Assembly: GCA_947446645.1 (NCBI GenBank)
Contig: CANFHA010000022.1
Location: 1-64,000 of the forward strand
Origin: Chitinophagaceae bacterium
Lineage (GTDB): Bacteria; Bacteroidota; Bacteroidia; Chitinophagales; Chitinophagaceae
Reading direction: 5' to 3'
DNA: 64,000 nt
The notes under the pieces are model-generated. The model ran no database searches. It worked only from the letters and a program-made list of their open reading frames with translations, and was not told where the DNA came from. Below are positions 8,311-17,505 of the stretch, in pieces. The position numbers and the translations under genes are program-made. Numbering within the stretch: position 1 is the stretch's first letter; every line of letters starts with the position of its first letter.

Positions 8311-9420
8311 TCACCTACAATACATTGGGCCAAAAGACACGTCGAATCCGTGAATGTCCGCAAATGCTTTTTTAGCAGAATCAACTACTAGTGGATTGAT
8401 AAACAAAGCTGAGCGCATGGAATCGGTAGTACGCCGGTCACAGTTCAATTTCTTATAGTCGACAAATACGTAGCTTTTATAGCAACCCGGAGGACGAACA
8501 TAATCACAACCCCAAATTTCTGAAATTCGCTTGCAATTTGTGGCATCGGCAGGGTCGTCATATAGTCTAAGTGTATTGTCGAATAGCAATGCAACATCTC
8601 TTGGATGAATTTGACCAGAGATCACCAGTCCTTCCCATTTGGTATGCAGCAACTGGTATATGCATACATGATGTAATAACAATGGGAATAGTTTTTCCTG
8701 GGAGATGCAATCATCACATGCCGCAAATTGCATCCGGCCTGTATTATACTTAGGGTCTTTATAAATAAGGTTATACAAATCCATGTAGTCTGAACTGTCC
8801 TGCCCTAGCTCTTTCATAATATCGGCCTGATCAATGCCGATGATTTTATCGCCGGGGAACCCAACCCTATCAATGAGCGACTCTATAACACTTATGTGGC
8901 GCTGAAGTTTCTTATTATATTCATAGGTGTTTTCATAAATATTAGCGCTATATGCCATGTTTTTCTCCGACTGATCCTGGCTGACATGATTAATCACCGT
9001 TTTTAAAGCCGATACGTTGATCCTCTTTAGATAAATTTTGCGCAATTCTTTATAATCGCCGAATTTCCTATTGAATGCTATACTGTCTCTAAGTAATGGC
9101 ATTAGTATCTTCGAATATTTCAAATGTTGAGGACGGAGACCATTTTTAAAGCCTTTCTTTAAGTAGCTTATGTATCTTTCATTTTTACTATAAAAGGCTA
9201 TTTGGGCCGCCATAAAGCAATCTTTCGCAAATACGAAGTCGAATTTTGAAAAAGCAAGATCATAATATTTATAAGCGGAGTCATTTCTATTATCTAAAAA
9301 ATAGCATCTCTCAGCATTATTAATCAATTTATGATAAACCCGATAATCATCTTGCGCATACACGCAGGTAGCAGAAAAAATAAAAAATATTATGAAAATA
9401 TTTTTTCTAGCTGTACTCAT
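8311..9420 (-). CDS. Secreted protein of unknown function, possibly DUF6624-like
   Basis: Not firmly recognised. The 369-residue product has a signal peptide (residues 1-22, ending CVYAQ). An N-terminal half rich in aromatic residues follows, looking like helical TPR-type repeats. A C-terminal half holds IDQADIMKELGQDSSDYMDL, a His-containing helix (LLLHHVCIYQ) and GQIHPRDVALLFDNTL. The spacing of the DQ, HH and P-x-D-x-A-x-L motifs resembles DUF6624 proteins, a secreted family of unknown function (resemblance by eye only). It probably follows the small lipoprotein gene upstream (9508-9642). Confidence 0.75.
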   Translation of the reverse strand: MSTARKNIFIIFFIFSATCVYAQDDYRVYHKLINNAERCYFLDNRNDSAYKYYDLAFSKFDFVFAKDCFMAAQIAFYSKNERYISYLKKGFKNGLRPQHLKYSKILMPLLRDSIAFNRKFGDYKELRKIYLKRINVSALKTVINHVSQDQSEKNMAYSANIYENTYEYNKKLQRHISVIESLIDRVGFPGDKIIGIDQADIMKELGQDSSDYMDLYNLIYKDPKYNTGRMQFAACDDCISQEKLFPLLLHHVCIYQLLHTKWEGLVISGQIHPRDVALLFDNTLRLYDDPADATNCKRISEIWGCDYVRPPGCYKSYVFVDYKKLNCDRRTTDSMRSALFINPLVVDSAKKAFADIHGFDVSFGPMYCR

Positions 9421-9507
9421 ATAGAGAATAATCCTTTGAATTTGAGTAAATTAAAAAGGCACCCTAAAAAAGCTACCGAAAGTAGACTTCTCCTTTTCAC
9501 TTTTTTC

Positions 9508-9642
9508 TTACCTATGACCACCCCTGTATCTATCCCAATGGGCTTTATGGGCTGCACCCTTTTGGTAATTCCTTTTAAAACAGCTACTAAACATGACGCA
9601 GGCGAATGTCAGTCCGATAACTACTGTGATTATCTTCTTCAT
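9508..9642 (-). CDS. Small putative lipoprotein (44 aa)
   Basis: Found by translating the gap. It starts MKKIITVVIGLTFACVMFSS and then Cys21, followed by FKRNYQKGAAHKAHWDRYRG and a short basic end. A charged start, a hydrophobic core and a lipobox-like FSSC make a type II signal sequence, and the mature part is only 24 residues. Tiny lipoproteins of this shape are common in Bacteroidota. It is 87 bases upstream of the 8311-9420 gene on the same strand. No homologue can be named. Confidence 0.55.
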   Translation of the reverse strand: MKKIITVVIGLTFACVMFSSCFKRNYQKGAAHKAHWDRYRGGHR

Positions 9643-9806
9643 AAGGTATAGTTTAGTATAAAGCTAATTTAAAAAATCAGATGTACTAATTAAATAAAAC
9701 CATACGAACGTGTACTGCATATAGGTAACACATTAACTGTAGTACATGATTGCGGCCCAGCCAAAAAAGGAGCCTAGGCTGGGACGGAAATTCAACTGGG
9801 AGACAT

Positions 9807-10916
9807 TTATAATATCGAAAATTCCACTCTCCTATTAATTGCCTTTCCTTCAGGGGTAGAGTTTGTGTCTATTGGCCTCGTGGGCCCAAATCCTTTTATC
9901 TGAATCCTATTGCCATCAATGCCGAGCGCTATCAATTTTCTTTTAATCGCCTCAGCCCTGTTAAATGACAGCTGCATGTTGTCCACATTGCCAACATCAC
10001 TATCGGTATGCCCATCGATCTGCAATTTTAAGGACGGATACTTTTTCAGAAAATCAGCCAATTGAATGATGAAGGGTAAACTATTGGGCTTTATTTCTGC
10101 TCTGCTCCGATCGAAGGTAATAGCATGGGTGACTATTCTTTTTTCTTTCAGTAGGGTATCGGTAAAAGATACCTGCTTTGTTGCCACGGGTTTCTTTTGC
10201 GGGTGCAACGAGTCTGTGGTGGCTATTTTGAAATTCTTTATGGCTACTTTGGCGCGACCGAATATTTCCATATCGGGGAGATAATAATCTGAATTAGCCG
10301 TTTTTAAAAATTTATACTGATCCAGGTAAGCAGATACATACTGCCGGGAAAAAGAAATTGCAAAATGATGCCAGGCACCCTTGTTGAATTCTCCCGGGTA
10401 ATTTGATTTTAATATTTCCCGTTTACTATTGAGTAATTCGAACCCACATTTATTTGAAGATGATTCGATATCAAGGGTCGCAATAAACTCCGGATAGTCA
10501 GGAGTTGAACAAATCGCTATTCCTATTGCATTGCATGTTTCTCCCGGAACGACCAAAAATTTAAAATCAAATTCAAGCGACCAATAATCATTTTTACGCG
10601 ACAAGTATGCACCTGGTGACCATCCTGGCTTTGCTAAACGACCATTCCCATTTGCAAAATATAAAACCCTTAGCGAATCTTTCGTGGTAACAAAAGCCTT
10701 TGTAGCAAACACGCGACCTTTTTGCGGGGCGTTAATTATTGTCCACCTGGAGGGTCTTTCGCCGTCTTTATATCTGCTAAAATCGTCGTAAAAAACAGTA
10801 TTTTCTCCTGATACAAAATTGTAAGCATGCGATGTATCAACAAGCTTATTGGGCATCTGAGATTTAGCCAGATAAACAAAGAAAGTGCAGAAGAGTGTTA
10901 GGGATAGTTTATTCAT
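9807..10916 (-). CDS. OmpA-family protein with central lectin-like sandwich domain
   Basis: Predicted peptidoglycan-linked envelope protein. The start is placed at the ATG giving MNKLSLTLFCTFFVYLAKSQ, a clean signal peptide (369 residues in total); the frame upstream to 11045 would put a charged leader before it. Residues about 45-235 look like a concanavalin/LamG-type sandwich (WSLEFDFKFLVVPGETCNAI, then GAWHHFAISFSRQYVSAYLD). Residues about 260-369 form the OmpA C-terminal domain with LQIDGHTDSDVGN, NRAEAIKRKL and GFGPTRPIDTN, including the Asp and Arg that bind diaminopimelate. This domain order is uncommon but known in Bacteroidota. Confidence 0.85.
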   Translation of the reverse strand: MNKLSLTLFCTFFVYLAKSQMPNKLVDTSHAYNFVSGENTVFYDDFSRYKDGERPSRWTIINAPQKGRVFATKAFVTTKDSLRVLYFANGNGRLAKPGWSPGAYLSRKNDYWSLEFDFKFLVVPGETCNAIGIAICSTPDYPEFIATLDIESSSNKCGFELLNSKREILKSNYPGEFNKGAWHHFAISFSRQYVSAYLDQYKFLKTANSDYYLPDMEIFGRAKVAIKNFKIATTDSLHPQKKPVATKQVSFTDTLLKEKRIVTHAITFDRSRAEIKPNSLPFIIQLADFLKKYPSLKLQIDGHTDSDVGNVDNMQLSFNRAEAIKRKLIALGIDGNRIQIKGFGPTRPIDTNSTPEGKAINRRVEFSIL

Positions 10917-11019
10917 ACATAGTCCGAAATTGATACTGCTAAACAGCCGTGGCGAGTTTCCTTCTTCAGGAAGTTCGCGGGAGACCGAGGCATGACAACA
11001 AACTCGCGAATAGGAATGA

Positions 11020-11178
11020 TTATTTCCTACTCCTGAAAATAGCAATAAGCAAAACAGGAATGCTTATTACAATAAACGGGTATATAGAAAGTTTCTGCTC
11101 CAATAAACATGCTACAACCCCGCCAACTATAATACCAAGCGCGTACACTAAAAATAATTTTAATTTACTTTGAGTCAT
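11020..11178 (-). CDS. Small membrane protein (52 aa)
   Basis: Found by translating the gap upstream of the OmpA-family gene. It starts MTQSKLKLFLVYALGIIVGG, continues VVACLLEQKLSIYPFIVISI and ends IFRSRK. Two hydrophobic helices (about 8-25 and 33-47) are separated by a short polar turn, with a basic C-terminal end. No family is recognised. It ends 103 bases before the start chosen for the OmpA-family gene and could be cotranscribed with it. Confidence 0.5.
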   Translation of the reverse strand: MTQSKLKLFLVYALGIIVGGVVACLLEQKLSIYPFIVISIPVLLIAIFRSRK

Positions 11179-11430
11179 TGATTATTTATGTTCGGTTAAA
11201 AAAAGAATATTGCCTAAAAAACTAATGATGTAATTCGTGCATTTGGTCCTCCGTTGGGGATCTGGTGTACACGTTACTGCCCATAGTGATGAGGAATAAG
11301 GCGCATATCAAGAATTGGAACAAATAATAATTTATATTTCATAAATGAAGTTTTAATCCCACCAATTTTGACCGTTACCTGTGAACAAAGAAAATAAAAT
11401 TATGATAATATTTTAGTATTTTTATTTCAT

Positions 11431-12162
11431 ATGAACGCAATTAAATTATCTATTTTATGTGCAGCCTCGCTGATAGGAGGGATTGCAGCACGCGCACAAA
11501 GTGTGAGTCCCGATGAGGTCATCCGAAAACATATGGAGGCCGTAGGAGGGGTGGATAACTGGAACAAGATAAAGTCAATGAAGAAGGTAGGCAGCGTAGA
11601 TGGTAACATGGAAGTACTTGTTACTACTACCGTTGTGCAGGATAGGGCGGCACGAATAGACTTCGCTATGATTGGTACAAACGGCTATTTCATAGTGACC
11701 CCTAAAGAGGGTTGGGCATATTTCCCGGCACAGGGCATGGACAAGGTGGCCGCTTTGACAGCCCGTCAAGTAAAGTTGCAGCAAGGTCAAATGGACGTTA
11801 AGGACGAACTACTGGATAGATCTTCAATAGCAAAAGCAGAATTTGTGGGGAGGGACACAATAAAAAACATGCCTTGCCTAAAGTTGAAAATAACGAATAA
11901 AAATGGAGGTGAACAGATCTATTATTTCGATGCAACTACTTATTACATTGTTCGCCGCCAGTTCGAAGCAGAAACACAAATTGGTGACGAGGAAATAACT
12001 GTCAACTATAGTAACTTTCAGAAGCGGCCTGAGGGCATTGTAGTTGCTATGACCTCCACAATGCCAATGATGCAAGATGCGGAAGTTGTTTATGAAAAGA
12101 TTGAGATCAATATGCCTGTCAGCGATGATATTTTTAAGCCCGGACCGGCAAACAAAAAATGA
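11431..12162 (+). CDS. Secreted LolA-like protein
   Basis: 243 residues with a signal peptide (1-23, ending AARAQ). The mature part is a series of beta strands typical of the LolA/outer-membrane-lipoprotein-sorting fold. Recognisable pieces are SPDEVIRKHMEAVGGVDNWN at the start of the mature chain, a type seen in many Bacteroidota periplasmic proteins, then KEGWAYFPAQGMDK and LKITNKNGGEQIYYFDATTY. It probably acts in the periplasm on lipidated or hydrophobic cargo, but no substrate can be inferred. It is an isolated transcription unit. Confidence 0.7.
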   Translation: MNAIKLSILCAASLIGGIAARAQSVSPDEVIRKHMEAVGGVDNWNKIKSMKKVGSVDGNMEVLVTTTVVQDRAARIDFAMIGTNGYFIVTPKEGWAYFPAQGMDKVAALTARQVKLQQGQMDVKDELLDRSSIAKAEFVGRDTIKNMPCLKLKITNKNGGEQIYYFDATTYYIVRRQFEAETQIGDEEITVNYSNFQKRPEGIVVAMTSTMPMMQDAEVVYEKIEINMPVSDDIFKPGPANKK

Positions 12163-12437
12163 TTGAACGGATTACTGTATTAATTGTGCAGCTGACCAAA
12201 AAAAAATATTTTCAAATTTTCCCAACGTTTTGCTGAAGTGCCTCGTCTTAGTATACAGAGAGGGTTAAAACTTTGATAAGGAACTCATAAATTTTATTTG
12301 GTAGTTTCATCATTTTTAACTTTTTTGCACTCAGTTATCACTCAAAAATCAACTGCTATAAGAAAAACTTCTACTTAACACAATCCCCCAAAAGCATGGC
12401 GTGAGTATTTACGTTACGTTTTAAACCAGTAGAAGTT

Positions 12438-13016
12438 ATGCAGTTAACAGCCCACTCAGATGCCGAGCTGATCCATGCCTACAGGCACGGACACGAACAA
12501 GCCCTTGAAGTACTCATAAACAGGTACAAGGACAAGGTATATACCTCTGTGTATATGCTGGTAAAAGACAAATACCTGGCAGAAGACATTTTTCAGGATG
12601 CGTTCCTGAAGATGATAAAAACCATAAAGGACGGCCGCTATGCCGAGCAGGGGAAATTTCTGCCCTGGGCTATACGGGTGGCGCACAACCTGTGCATGGA
12701 CCACTTTCGCCGCACCCGCCTACAGATACCGGTGACCCTGCCCGATGGCCAGGATATAGGCAACCTGTTTGGCGCCGGCGATATGGTAGCCGATGGCATA
12801 GAAAAACGCCAGGTGCACGACAGCGTGCGCAAACTGGTGGAGGAACTGCCGGAGGAGCAGCGCGAGGTAGTGGTGCTGCGCATATATGCCGACCTTAGCT
12901 TTAAGCAGATATCGGACATAACAGGTGTGAGTATAAACACAGCGCTGGGCCGCATGCGCTATGCGCTGATAAACCTGAGGAAAATGGTAAGCGACAAACA
13001 GATGGTATTGAGGTAA
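12438..13016 (+). CDS. ECF RNA polymerase sigma factor
   Basis: Sigma-70 family, extracytoplasmic-function type, 192 residues. Region 2 (about 20-85) has VLINRYKDKVYTSVYMLVKD then YLAEDIFQDAFLKMIKTI. Region 4 (about 130-185) has LPEEQREVVVLRIYADLSFK and a helix-turn-helix (ISDITGVSINTALGRMRYAL). No anti-sigma gene is adjacent, so its input is not visible. Downstream lies a repeat pair (13018-13177) that separates it from rsmE. Confidence 0.9.
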   Translation: MQLTAHSDAELIHAYRHGHEQALEVLINRYKDKVYTSVYMLVKDKYLAEDIFQDAFLKMIKTIKDGRYAEQGKFLPWAIRVAHNLCMDHFRRTRLQIPVTLPDGQDIGNLFGAGDMVADGIEKRQVHDSVRKLVEELPEEQREVVVLRIYADLSFKQISDITGVSINTALGRMRYALINLRKMVSDKQMVLR

Positions 13017-13017
13017 G

Positions 13018-13177
13018 GTGATAAGTAATAAGTGATAAGTAATAAGTGATAAGTCGTAAGTCTGGGAGACGGTTTTTCGCTTTCGCGAAAAGTGTTTGAT
13101 GGTGAGCGATTGGATGACCTGTTCTTGAGGAGCGTTCCTTGCAGACTTACAACTCACGACTTATGACTTACGACTTT
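13018..13177. repeat. Inverted pair of GATAAGT/ACTTACGAC repeat tracts
   Basis: The left tract (13018-13064) is built of 7-8-base units of the type GTGATAA, AGTAATA, GTCGTAAGTCTG. The right tract (13142-13177) is its imperfect reverse complement (CAGACTTAC, CACGACTTATGACTTACGAC), so the two can form an approximately 35-bp imperfect stem. Between them is a short hairpin (ttttcgc 13074-13080 with gcgaaaa 13085-13091). It is the same unit family as at 1548-1636 and 63578-63621. Confidence 0.65.
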
Positions 13178-13196
13178 GTTTTGTTTCTTTGCACCC

Positions 13197-13925
13197 ATGT
13201 CCAATTTACACCGATTTTTATGCGCCGGGCCTATAGAGCAAAACAGCACTGTGGCGCTGGATGCCGACACGGCCAAGCATATATGGCAGGTGCTGCGCAT
13301 GAAGGCGGGCGATGCCATACTGCTGACTGACGGCATGGGCTCGCTGGCTGAGGGCCTGATACAAAATGCGGAGCGGCACAAGTGCAATGTGGTGATACGA
13401 AAAGTAACCGTGACTGAACGCCAGGGGAATGCACTGCACCTTGCCATAGCATTTACCAAAAACAACAGCCGGAATGAATGGCTGCTGGAGAAAGCTACTG
13501 AACTGGGCGTAGCCTCCATAATACCCATGACCACCACCCGCAGTGAGAAAACGCATATGCGGGCAGACCGGTGGGAAAAAATACTACAATCGGCCATACT
13601 GCAATCGCAGCAAAACTACCTGCCACACCTGGCCAAAATAGCACCACTGCCACAGGTGCTCAAAGAATATGGGGGCACAGCGCAGAAGTTTGTAGCGCAC
13701 TGTATAGATGACAACAGCCGTAAGAGCTTTGCAGGAATGTTAAATAAGACGGGTGATACTATTTTACTTATTGGCCCGGAAGGGGATTTTACTGCCGATG
13801 AAGTAAATTTGTGCATAGTCGCAGGGTTTACGCCTGTGTCGCTGGGCAGGCAGCGACTGCGCACCGAAACGGCGGCAATGGCTGCCGCGGCATATTTTAA
13901 TGTAATGCACGATGATCAGAATTAA
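13197..13925 (+). CDS. rsmE: 16S rRNA m3U1498 methyltransferase
   Basis: Methylates N3 of U1498 in 16S rRNA using S-adenosylmethionine. The start is placed at the ATG giving MSNLHRFLCAG (242 residues); an upstream frame extension falls inside the repeat tract. The PUA-like N-terminal domain is followed by the SPOUT trefoil-knot domain with LLIGPEGDFTADEV and SLGRQRLRTETAAMAAAAYF, the cofactor-binding knot. The last 14 bases overlap the next gene, so the two are translationally linked. Confidence 0.95.
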   Translation: MSNLHRFLCAGPIEQNSTVALDADTAKHIWQVLRMKAGDAILLTDGMGSLAEGLIQNAERHKCNVVIRKVTVTERQGNALHLAIAFTKNNSRNEWLLEKATELGVASIIPMTTTRSEKTHMRADRWEKILQSAILQSQQNYLPHLAKIAPLPQVLKEYGGTAQKFVAHCIDDNSRKSFAGMLNKTGDTILLIGPEGDFTADEVNLCIVAGFTPVSLGRQRLRTETAAMAAAAYFNVMHDDQN

Positions 13926-14583
13926 GTGTTTATTAGTAACTGTAGTGATAGTATTGTGCAGCATGAGCGCGGGCGCACAGATGAAGCTGGGCCTGCTGGT
14001 GTATAACGGTGGCGGTGACTGGTATGCCAATCCTACATCTCTGAAAAACCTGGCCGTATTTTGCAACGAGCAGCTGCACACAACTTTTGACGTGGCCGAA
14101 GCGCATGTAGAAGTAGGCAGCACTGATCTGTTTAACTATCCCTTCCTGCACATGACGGGGCACGGACGCTGGGCACTGAATGATGCCGAAGCGCAAAACC
14201 TGCGTAAGTACCTGGAAGGTGGCGGTTTTCTGCATATAGATGATAACTACGGCATGGATGTGTATGTGCGGCCGGCACTGAAAAAAGTGTTCCCGGAGCT
14301 GGAGCTGGTGGAGCTTCCATTCTCCTACCCTATTTACCACCAGAAATACAATTTCCCCAATGGCCTGCCTAAGATACATGAGCATGACGGTGGCACGCCC
14401 AAAGGATGGGGACTGATATACAAAGGTCGCCTGGTGTGCTTCTATAGCTACGATACCGACCTGGGCGATGGCTGGGAAGACTATGATGTGCACCGCGACC
14501 CGCCCGAAAAGCACCAGGCGGCACTGCAGATGGGCGCTAACCTGATACAGTATGTATTTACCAACAACCCGGTAACACCATAA
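13912..14583 (+). CDS. DUF4159 domain secreted protein
   Basis: 223 residues with a signal peptide (1-22, ending SAGAQ). The mature protein matches the DUF4159 pattern: YNGGGDWYANPTSLKNLAVF, LHMTGHGRWALNDAEAQNLR, YLEGGGFLHIDDNYGMD and a late Trp/Tyr-rich segment with GDGWEDYDVHRDPPEKHQAA. The fold is probably related to type I glutamine amidotransferase-like flavodoxin domains, with no obvious catalytic triad. The role is unknown; it is often found near MoxR/vWA gene clusters in other genomes, which are absent here. It overlaps rsmE by 14 bases. Confidence 0.85.
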   Translation: MIRIKCLLVTVVIVLCSMSAGAQMKLGLLVYNGGGDWYANPTSLKNLAVFCNEQLHTTFDVAEAHVEVGSTDLFNYPFLHMTGHGRWALNDAEAQNLRKYLEGGGFLHIDDNYGMDVYVRPALKKVFPELELVELPFSYPIYHQKYNFPNGLPKIHEHDGGTPKGWGLIYKGRLVCFYSYDTDLGDGWEDYDVHRDPPEKHQAALQMGANLIQYVFTNNPVTP

Positions 14584-14613
14584 AAAATTAAAAGCTCGCT
14601 GTGGTCATCCTGG

Positions 14614-15534
14614 CTAATACTTTAGCCGTGCCTCTACTTTGCGTAAATATTCCAATGCCTGCTTACTAATAACCTGCCGCTTTTCTGTGAACGGGATCTT
14701 GGCAATTTGTAAGACGGAGGAGAAAAATGTACCCAGGTGGCCTTTGGCCATGCGCAGGTACTGAATACCCCAGCTGGCCGACGTGGTTACAAAGTATTTA
14801 AACGGCAGGTATCGCCACGCCACCTTGCTTTTGTTTATCCATTGCATCTGTAGCTTTTTATAGTTGGGCGCGCGGCCCAGTGCCGACTCTTTATGTGCTA
14901 TCGTGACACTATTGTCGAAGCCAATGGTGTAGCCGGCATCCAGCACGCGGTATGCCAGATCGTACTCCTCCATACCGTAATGGAAGTCGGTAGGGAACAA
15001 GCCTGTTTTTTCGAAGAGCTCAGCCCGGGTGATGTTGGCACCGCCGGCGAAATAGGAGGTAAGAAAGCGCGGGTTATTCTTGTACTTATCGTACATCTTG
15101 TGCGGGAATCCGGTTACCTGCACCTCGTTGTTCTCATAATAGACAACCCGGAAGGTGATAATACCAGTGTTAGCCTCCCTGAAAAATGGCTGTTTGAATA
15201 GCGATGCCAGCTTTACAAGATCTCCCGGGGACGTAAACACCATATCGTCATCAATATTCAGGTGCAAATAGCCGGAGGCCATTTGTATCAGCTTGTTGCG
15301 GCCTTTGGCTACACCCAGGTTAACATCTGACCAGATGTATCTTGCCTTTAACTCAGGGTGGGAACTTACGTACCTGACCACATCCTCGTAAGACTCGGTA
15401 GATGCATTGTTGAGTATGAGGATCTCCTGCAGCACGTCGTTGAGGCCGGACTGCTGATTGAGGTTTATCAACAGTTCAAGCAAGTCGGCCGGCCGATTGT
15501 AGGTGATTATAAGTATGGAGATGCTGTGGCGCAT
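14614..15534 (-). CDS. Glycosyltransferase family 2
   Basis: Inverting GT-A glycosyltransferase of 306 residues, transferring a sugar from a nucleotide sugar to a surface glycan or lipid. The N-terminal nucleotide-binding strand is SISILIITYNRPADLLELLI, and the metal-binding DxD equivalent is LNIDDDMVF. Later FPTDFHYGMEEYDLAYRVLD holds the usual E-(D/E)-x-D catalytic segment. The C-terminal part (from about 215) is basic and aromatic, consistent with peripheral membrane binding. It stands alone, so the acceptor cannot be named. Confidence 0.85.
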   Translation of the reverse strand: MRHSISILIITYNRPADLLELLINLNQQSGLNDVLQEILILNNASTESYEDVVRYVSSHPELKARYIWSDVNLGVAKGRNKLIQMASGYLHLNIDDDMVFTSPGDLVKLASLFKQPFFREANTGIITFRVVYYENNEVQVTGFPHKMYDKYKNNPRFLTSYFAGGANITRAELFEKTGLFPTDFHYGMEEYDLAYRVLDAGYTIGFDNSVTIAHKESALGRAPNYKKLQMQWINKSKVAWRYLPFKYFVTTSASWGIQYLRMAKGHLGTFFSSVLQIAKIPFTEKRQVISKQALEYLRKVEARLKY

Positions 15535-15556
15535 GTGGCAAATTTAAACCCCAAAC

Positions 15557-15567
15557 CCCTAAAGGGG
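15557..15567. repeat. CCCCTAAAGGGG-type hairpin
   Basis: A short palindrome (cccctaaagggg) just upstream of the glycosyltransferase start. Similar short GC palindromes occur in many Bacteroidota intergenic regions (general recollection). The hairpin has a 4-5-bp stem. Confidence 0.4.
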
Positions 15568-15582
15568 CTTAACCGGAGCATA

Positions 15583-15590
15583 TATTTTTG
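15583..15590 (+). promoter_or_regulatory. -7 promoter-like element before the FAD oxidoreductase
   Basis: TATTTTTG matches TAnnTTTG. If used, the transcript for the gene at 15718 has a leader of about 120 bases. Confidence 0.3.
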
Positions 15591-15717
15591 AAGTTATGCA
15601 ACGTTCTTCAGCATTTTCCGAGTTAAAACCGAAAAATGTATGAATTATGCCGTAATAAAAGGATCGGCTATATTTATGGTCCCCTGCCTACCGGCAGCCG
15701 GGTTAGGATACAGGTTT

Positions 15718-16854
15718 ATGTTTAGTTACTGGGAACAACAGAGTTTTTCGCATTATGACCATATAGTAGTGGGTGCAGGCATTGTGGGCCTGAGCGTGGC
15801 TATAGAACTAAGGGAACGCTACCCTGCTGCCAGCATACTGGTGCTGGAGCGCGGCCTGCTGCCCACCGGCGCAAGCACACGCAATGCGGGCTTTGCCTGC
15901 ATGGGCAGCGCCACCGAACTGCTTGACGACCTGCAAACCAGCAGCGAAGCGGAAGTGACCGGGCTTTTTGAAGCCAGGAAAAAAGGACTGGAGCGACTAA
16001 GAGGCAAACTCACGGATAAAAAAATAGGCTACAGGGAAAACGGCGGCTATGAGCTAATGAGTGAAATAGAACTACCTGCGCTGGACAAACTTGACTACCT
16101 GAACCAGTTGCTGTTGCCGATAACCGGGAAAGCTGCATTCAGGCCGGCCAGTGAAAAGATTAGTTCGTTTGGGTTTGGTGGCAACTATTCGAAAGGGCTT
16201 ATAGAAAACAACTGCGAGGGCGAGCTGCACAGTGGTATGCTGATGCGGGCTCTGCTGGATATGTGCACCCAATGCCGTGTAGAAATAAAAACGGGAGCCG
16301 AAACGCTGGGCTTTACAGAAGAAGATAAACAAGTGTATGTAAGCGTAAAAGACCACTTCAGGCCTGAGGTATGGTTGCTTGGTTGTGAAACGCTGAATAT
16401 TTGCACCAATGCCTTTGCCAAACAACTACTACCCGATGTGGATGTGACACCCGGGCGCGGGCAGGTGTTGGTAACACACCCTATAGAAGGCTTAAAATTC
16501 CGGGGTATATACCACTTTGATAAGGGCTATTATTATTTCAGAGAGATAGACGGGCGCGTGCTGTTTGGCGGGGGACGTAACCTGGATTTTGAAGGAGAGC
16601 GAACCACCGACTTTGAACTGAACTCTATTATACAGACAGATCTGGAGCAAAAACTGGCAGAGATCATATTGCCAGGTACGCATTTCCAGGTGGCACAGCG
16701 GTGGAGCGGTATTATGGCTTTTGGCAGTAACAAATACCCCATTGTTCAGGCGTTTTCAAAACGTGTATATGGTGCTTTCAGGATGGGGGGCATGGGGGTG
16801 GCGCTGGGTAGTGAAACTGCATTTCAATTAGTGGAATTACATGAAAATTCATAG
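15718..16854 (+). CDS. FAD-dependent oxidoreductase (DAO family)
   Basis: 378 residues from the ATG giving MFSYWEQQSF; a 26-codon upstream extension is not conserved-looking and overlaps a CTACCGGCAG palindrome. The dinucleotide-binding motif is HIVVGAGIVGLSVAIELRER with a following acidic residue (LVLERG). The middle shows GASTRNAGFACMGSATELL, as in D-amino-acid and glycine oxidase-like enzymes. The C-terminus has HFQVAQRWSGIMAFGSNKYP and FRMGGMGVALGSETA, the second FAD contact. It probably oxidizes an amine or amino acid; substrate unknown. Confidence 0.88.
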   Translation: MFSYWEQQSFSHYDHIVVGAGIVGLSVAIELRERYPAASILVLERGLLPTGASTRNAGFACMGSATELLDDLQTSSEAEVTGLFEARKKGLERLRGKLTDKKIGYRENGGYELMSEIELPALDKLDYLNQLLLPITGKAAFRPASEKISSFGFGGNYSKGLIENNCEGELHSGMLMRALLDMCTQCRVEIKTGAETLGFTEEDKQVYVSVKDHFRPEVWLLGCETLNICTNAFAKQLLPDVDVTPGRGQVLVTHPIEGLKFRGIYHFDKGYYYFREIDGRVLFGGGRNLDFEGERTTDFELNSIIQTDLEQKLAEIILPGTHFQVAQRWSGIMAFGSNKYPIVQAFSKRVYGAFRMGGMGVALGSETAFQLVELHENS

Positions 16855-16961
16855 AACTCTGCAATGTAAACACTGCGACGAAACGACTGTTTTAACTTAA
16901 TTTTTGGTTATAATAGGATACTTTCGCGGCATTGTTAAACACTCTAAACACTCAACACTTT

Positions 16962-17453
16962 ATGAGCAAAAAAATCACCTTATTTACGATTACGGCTATT
17001 GCAGCCCTTTTTATGTTTGCAACTTCATGCAAAAAGGCCAGCAACAACACTGACCAATTAGCAACGTTAGCTAAAGCCACTATTAGCGGTAAGGTATATG
17101 CACAACTGGCAGACACAATTGGCTCTGGCATGCAGGCAGCGCCAGCAGGCACAACAATTGCTGCATGGATAGACACACGTGACCTTGTCGTGAACCCTGA
17201 CTTCTCAGCAACCTATGCAAAAAGGTATTACACGGCACAAGTTGATGCAAGCGGTAATTACACTTTGACTGTTGACGTTTCAAGGTACCAGCCTGCAACT
17301 GTACACATTATGCCAGCGCAGTTTACCTACAACCAGGTTGTGTACGGAACTGGCGGCACTATTACTACCGAAAGGAAAATCTATTATGGCGTTGATGCTG
17401 ATGTTACTGTAATAAACGGCGGTGCTTCTTACGAAGACCTCATGTACAACTAA
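16962..17453 (+). CDS. Putative lipoprotein, carboxypeptidase-regulatory-like
   Basis: 163 residues from the ATG giving MSKKITLFTITAIAALFMFA, followed by the lipobox TSC, so Cys is residue 23 (type II signal). The mature part is beta-rich, with a start (ATISGKVYAQL) and a central TAQVDASGNYTLTVDVSRYQ like the carboxypeptidase regulatory/SpaA-type domain. It is 52 bases ahead of an outer-membrane barrel gene on the same strand, so they probably form a pair at the outer membrane. No specific function can be inferred. Confidence 0.72.
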   Translation: MSKKITLFTITAIAALFMFATSCKKASNNTDQLATLAKATISGKVYAQLADTIGSGMQAAPAGTTIAAWIDTRDLVVNPDFSATYAKRYYTAQVDASGNYTLTVDVSRYQPATVHIMPAQFTYNQVVYGTGGTITTERKIYYGVDADVTVINGGASYEDLMYN

Positions 17454-17505
17454 TATCAGGGAATAACGATTCATTTCATCAATTCAACAACTAATCATAA
17501 CCATA

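Noticed and set aside
11222-11330. Tiny minus-strand frame ending SPTEDQMHELHH with a hydrophobic lead
   Set aside because: No ATG before the hydrophobic part, under 40 codons, no support beyond appearance.
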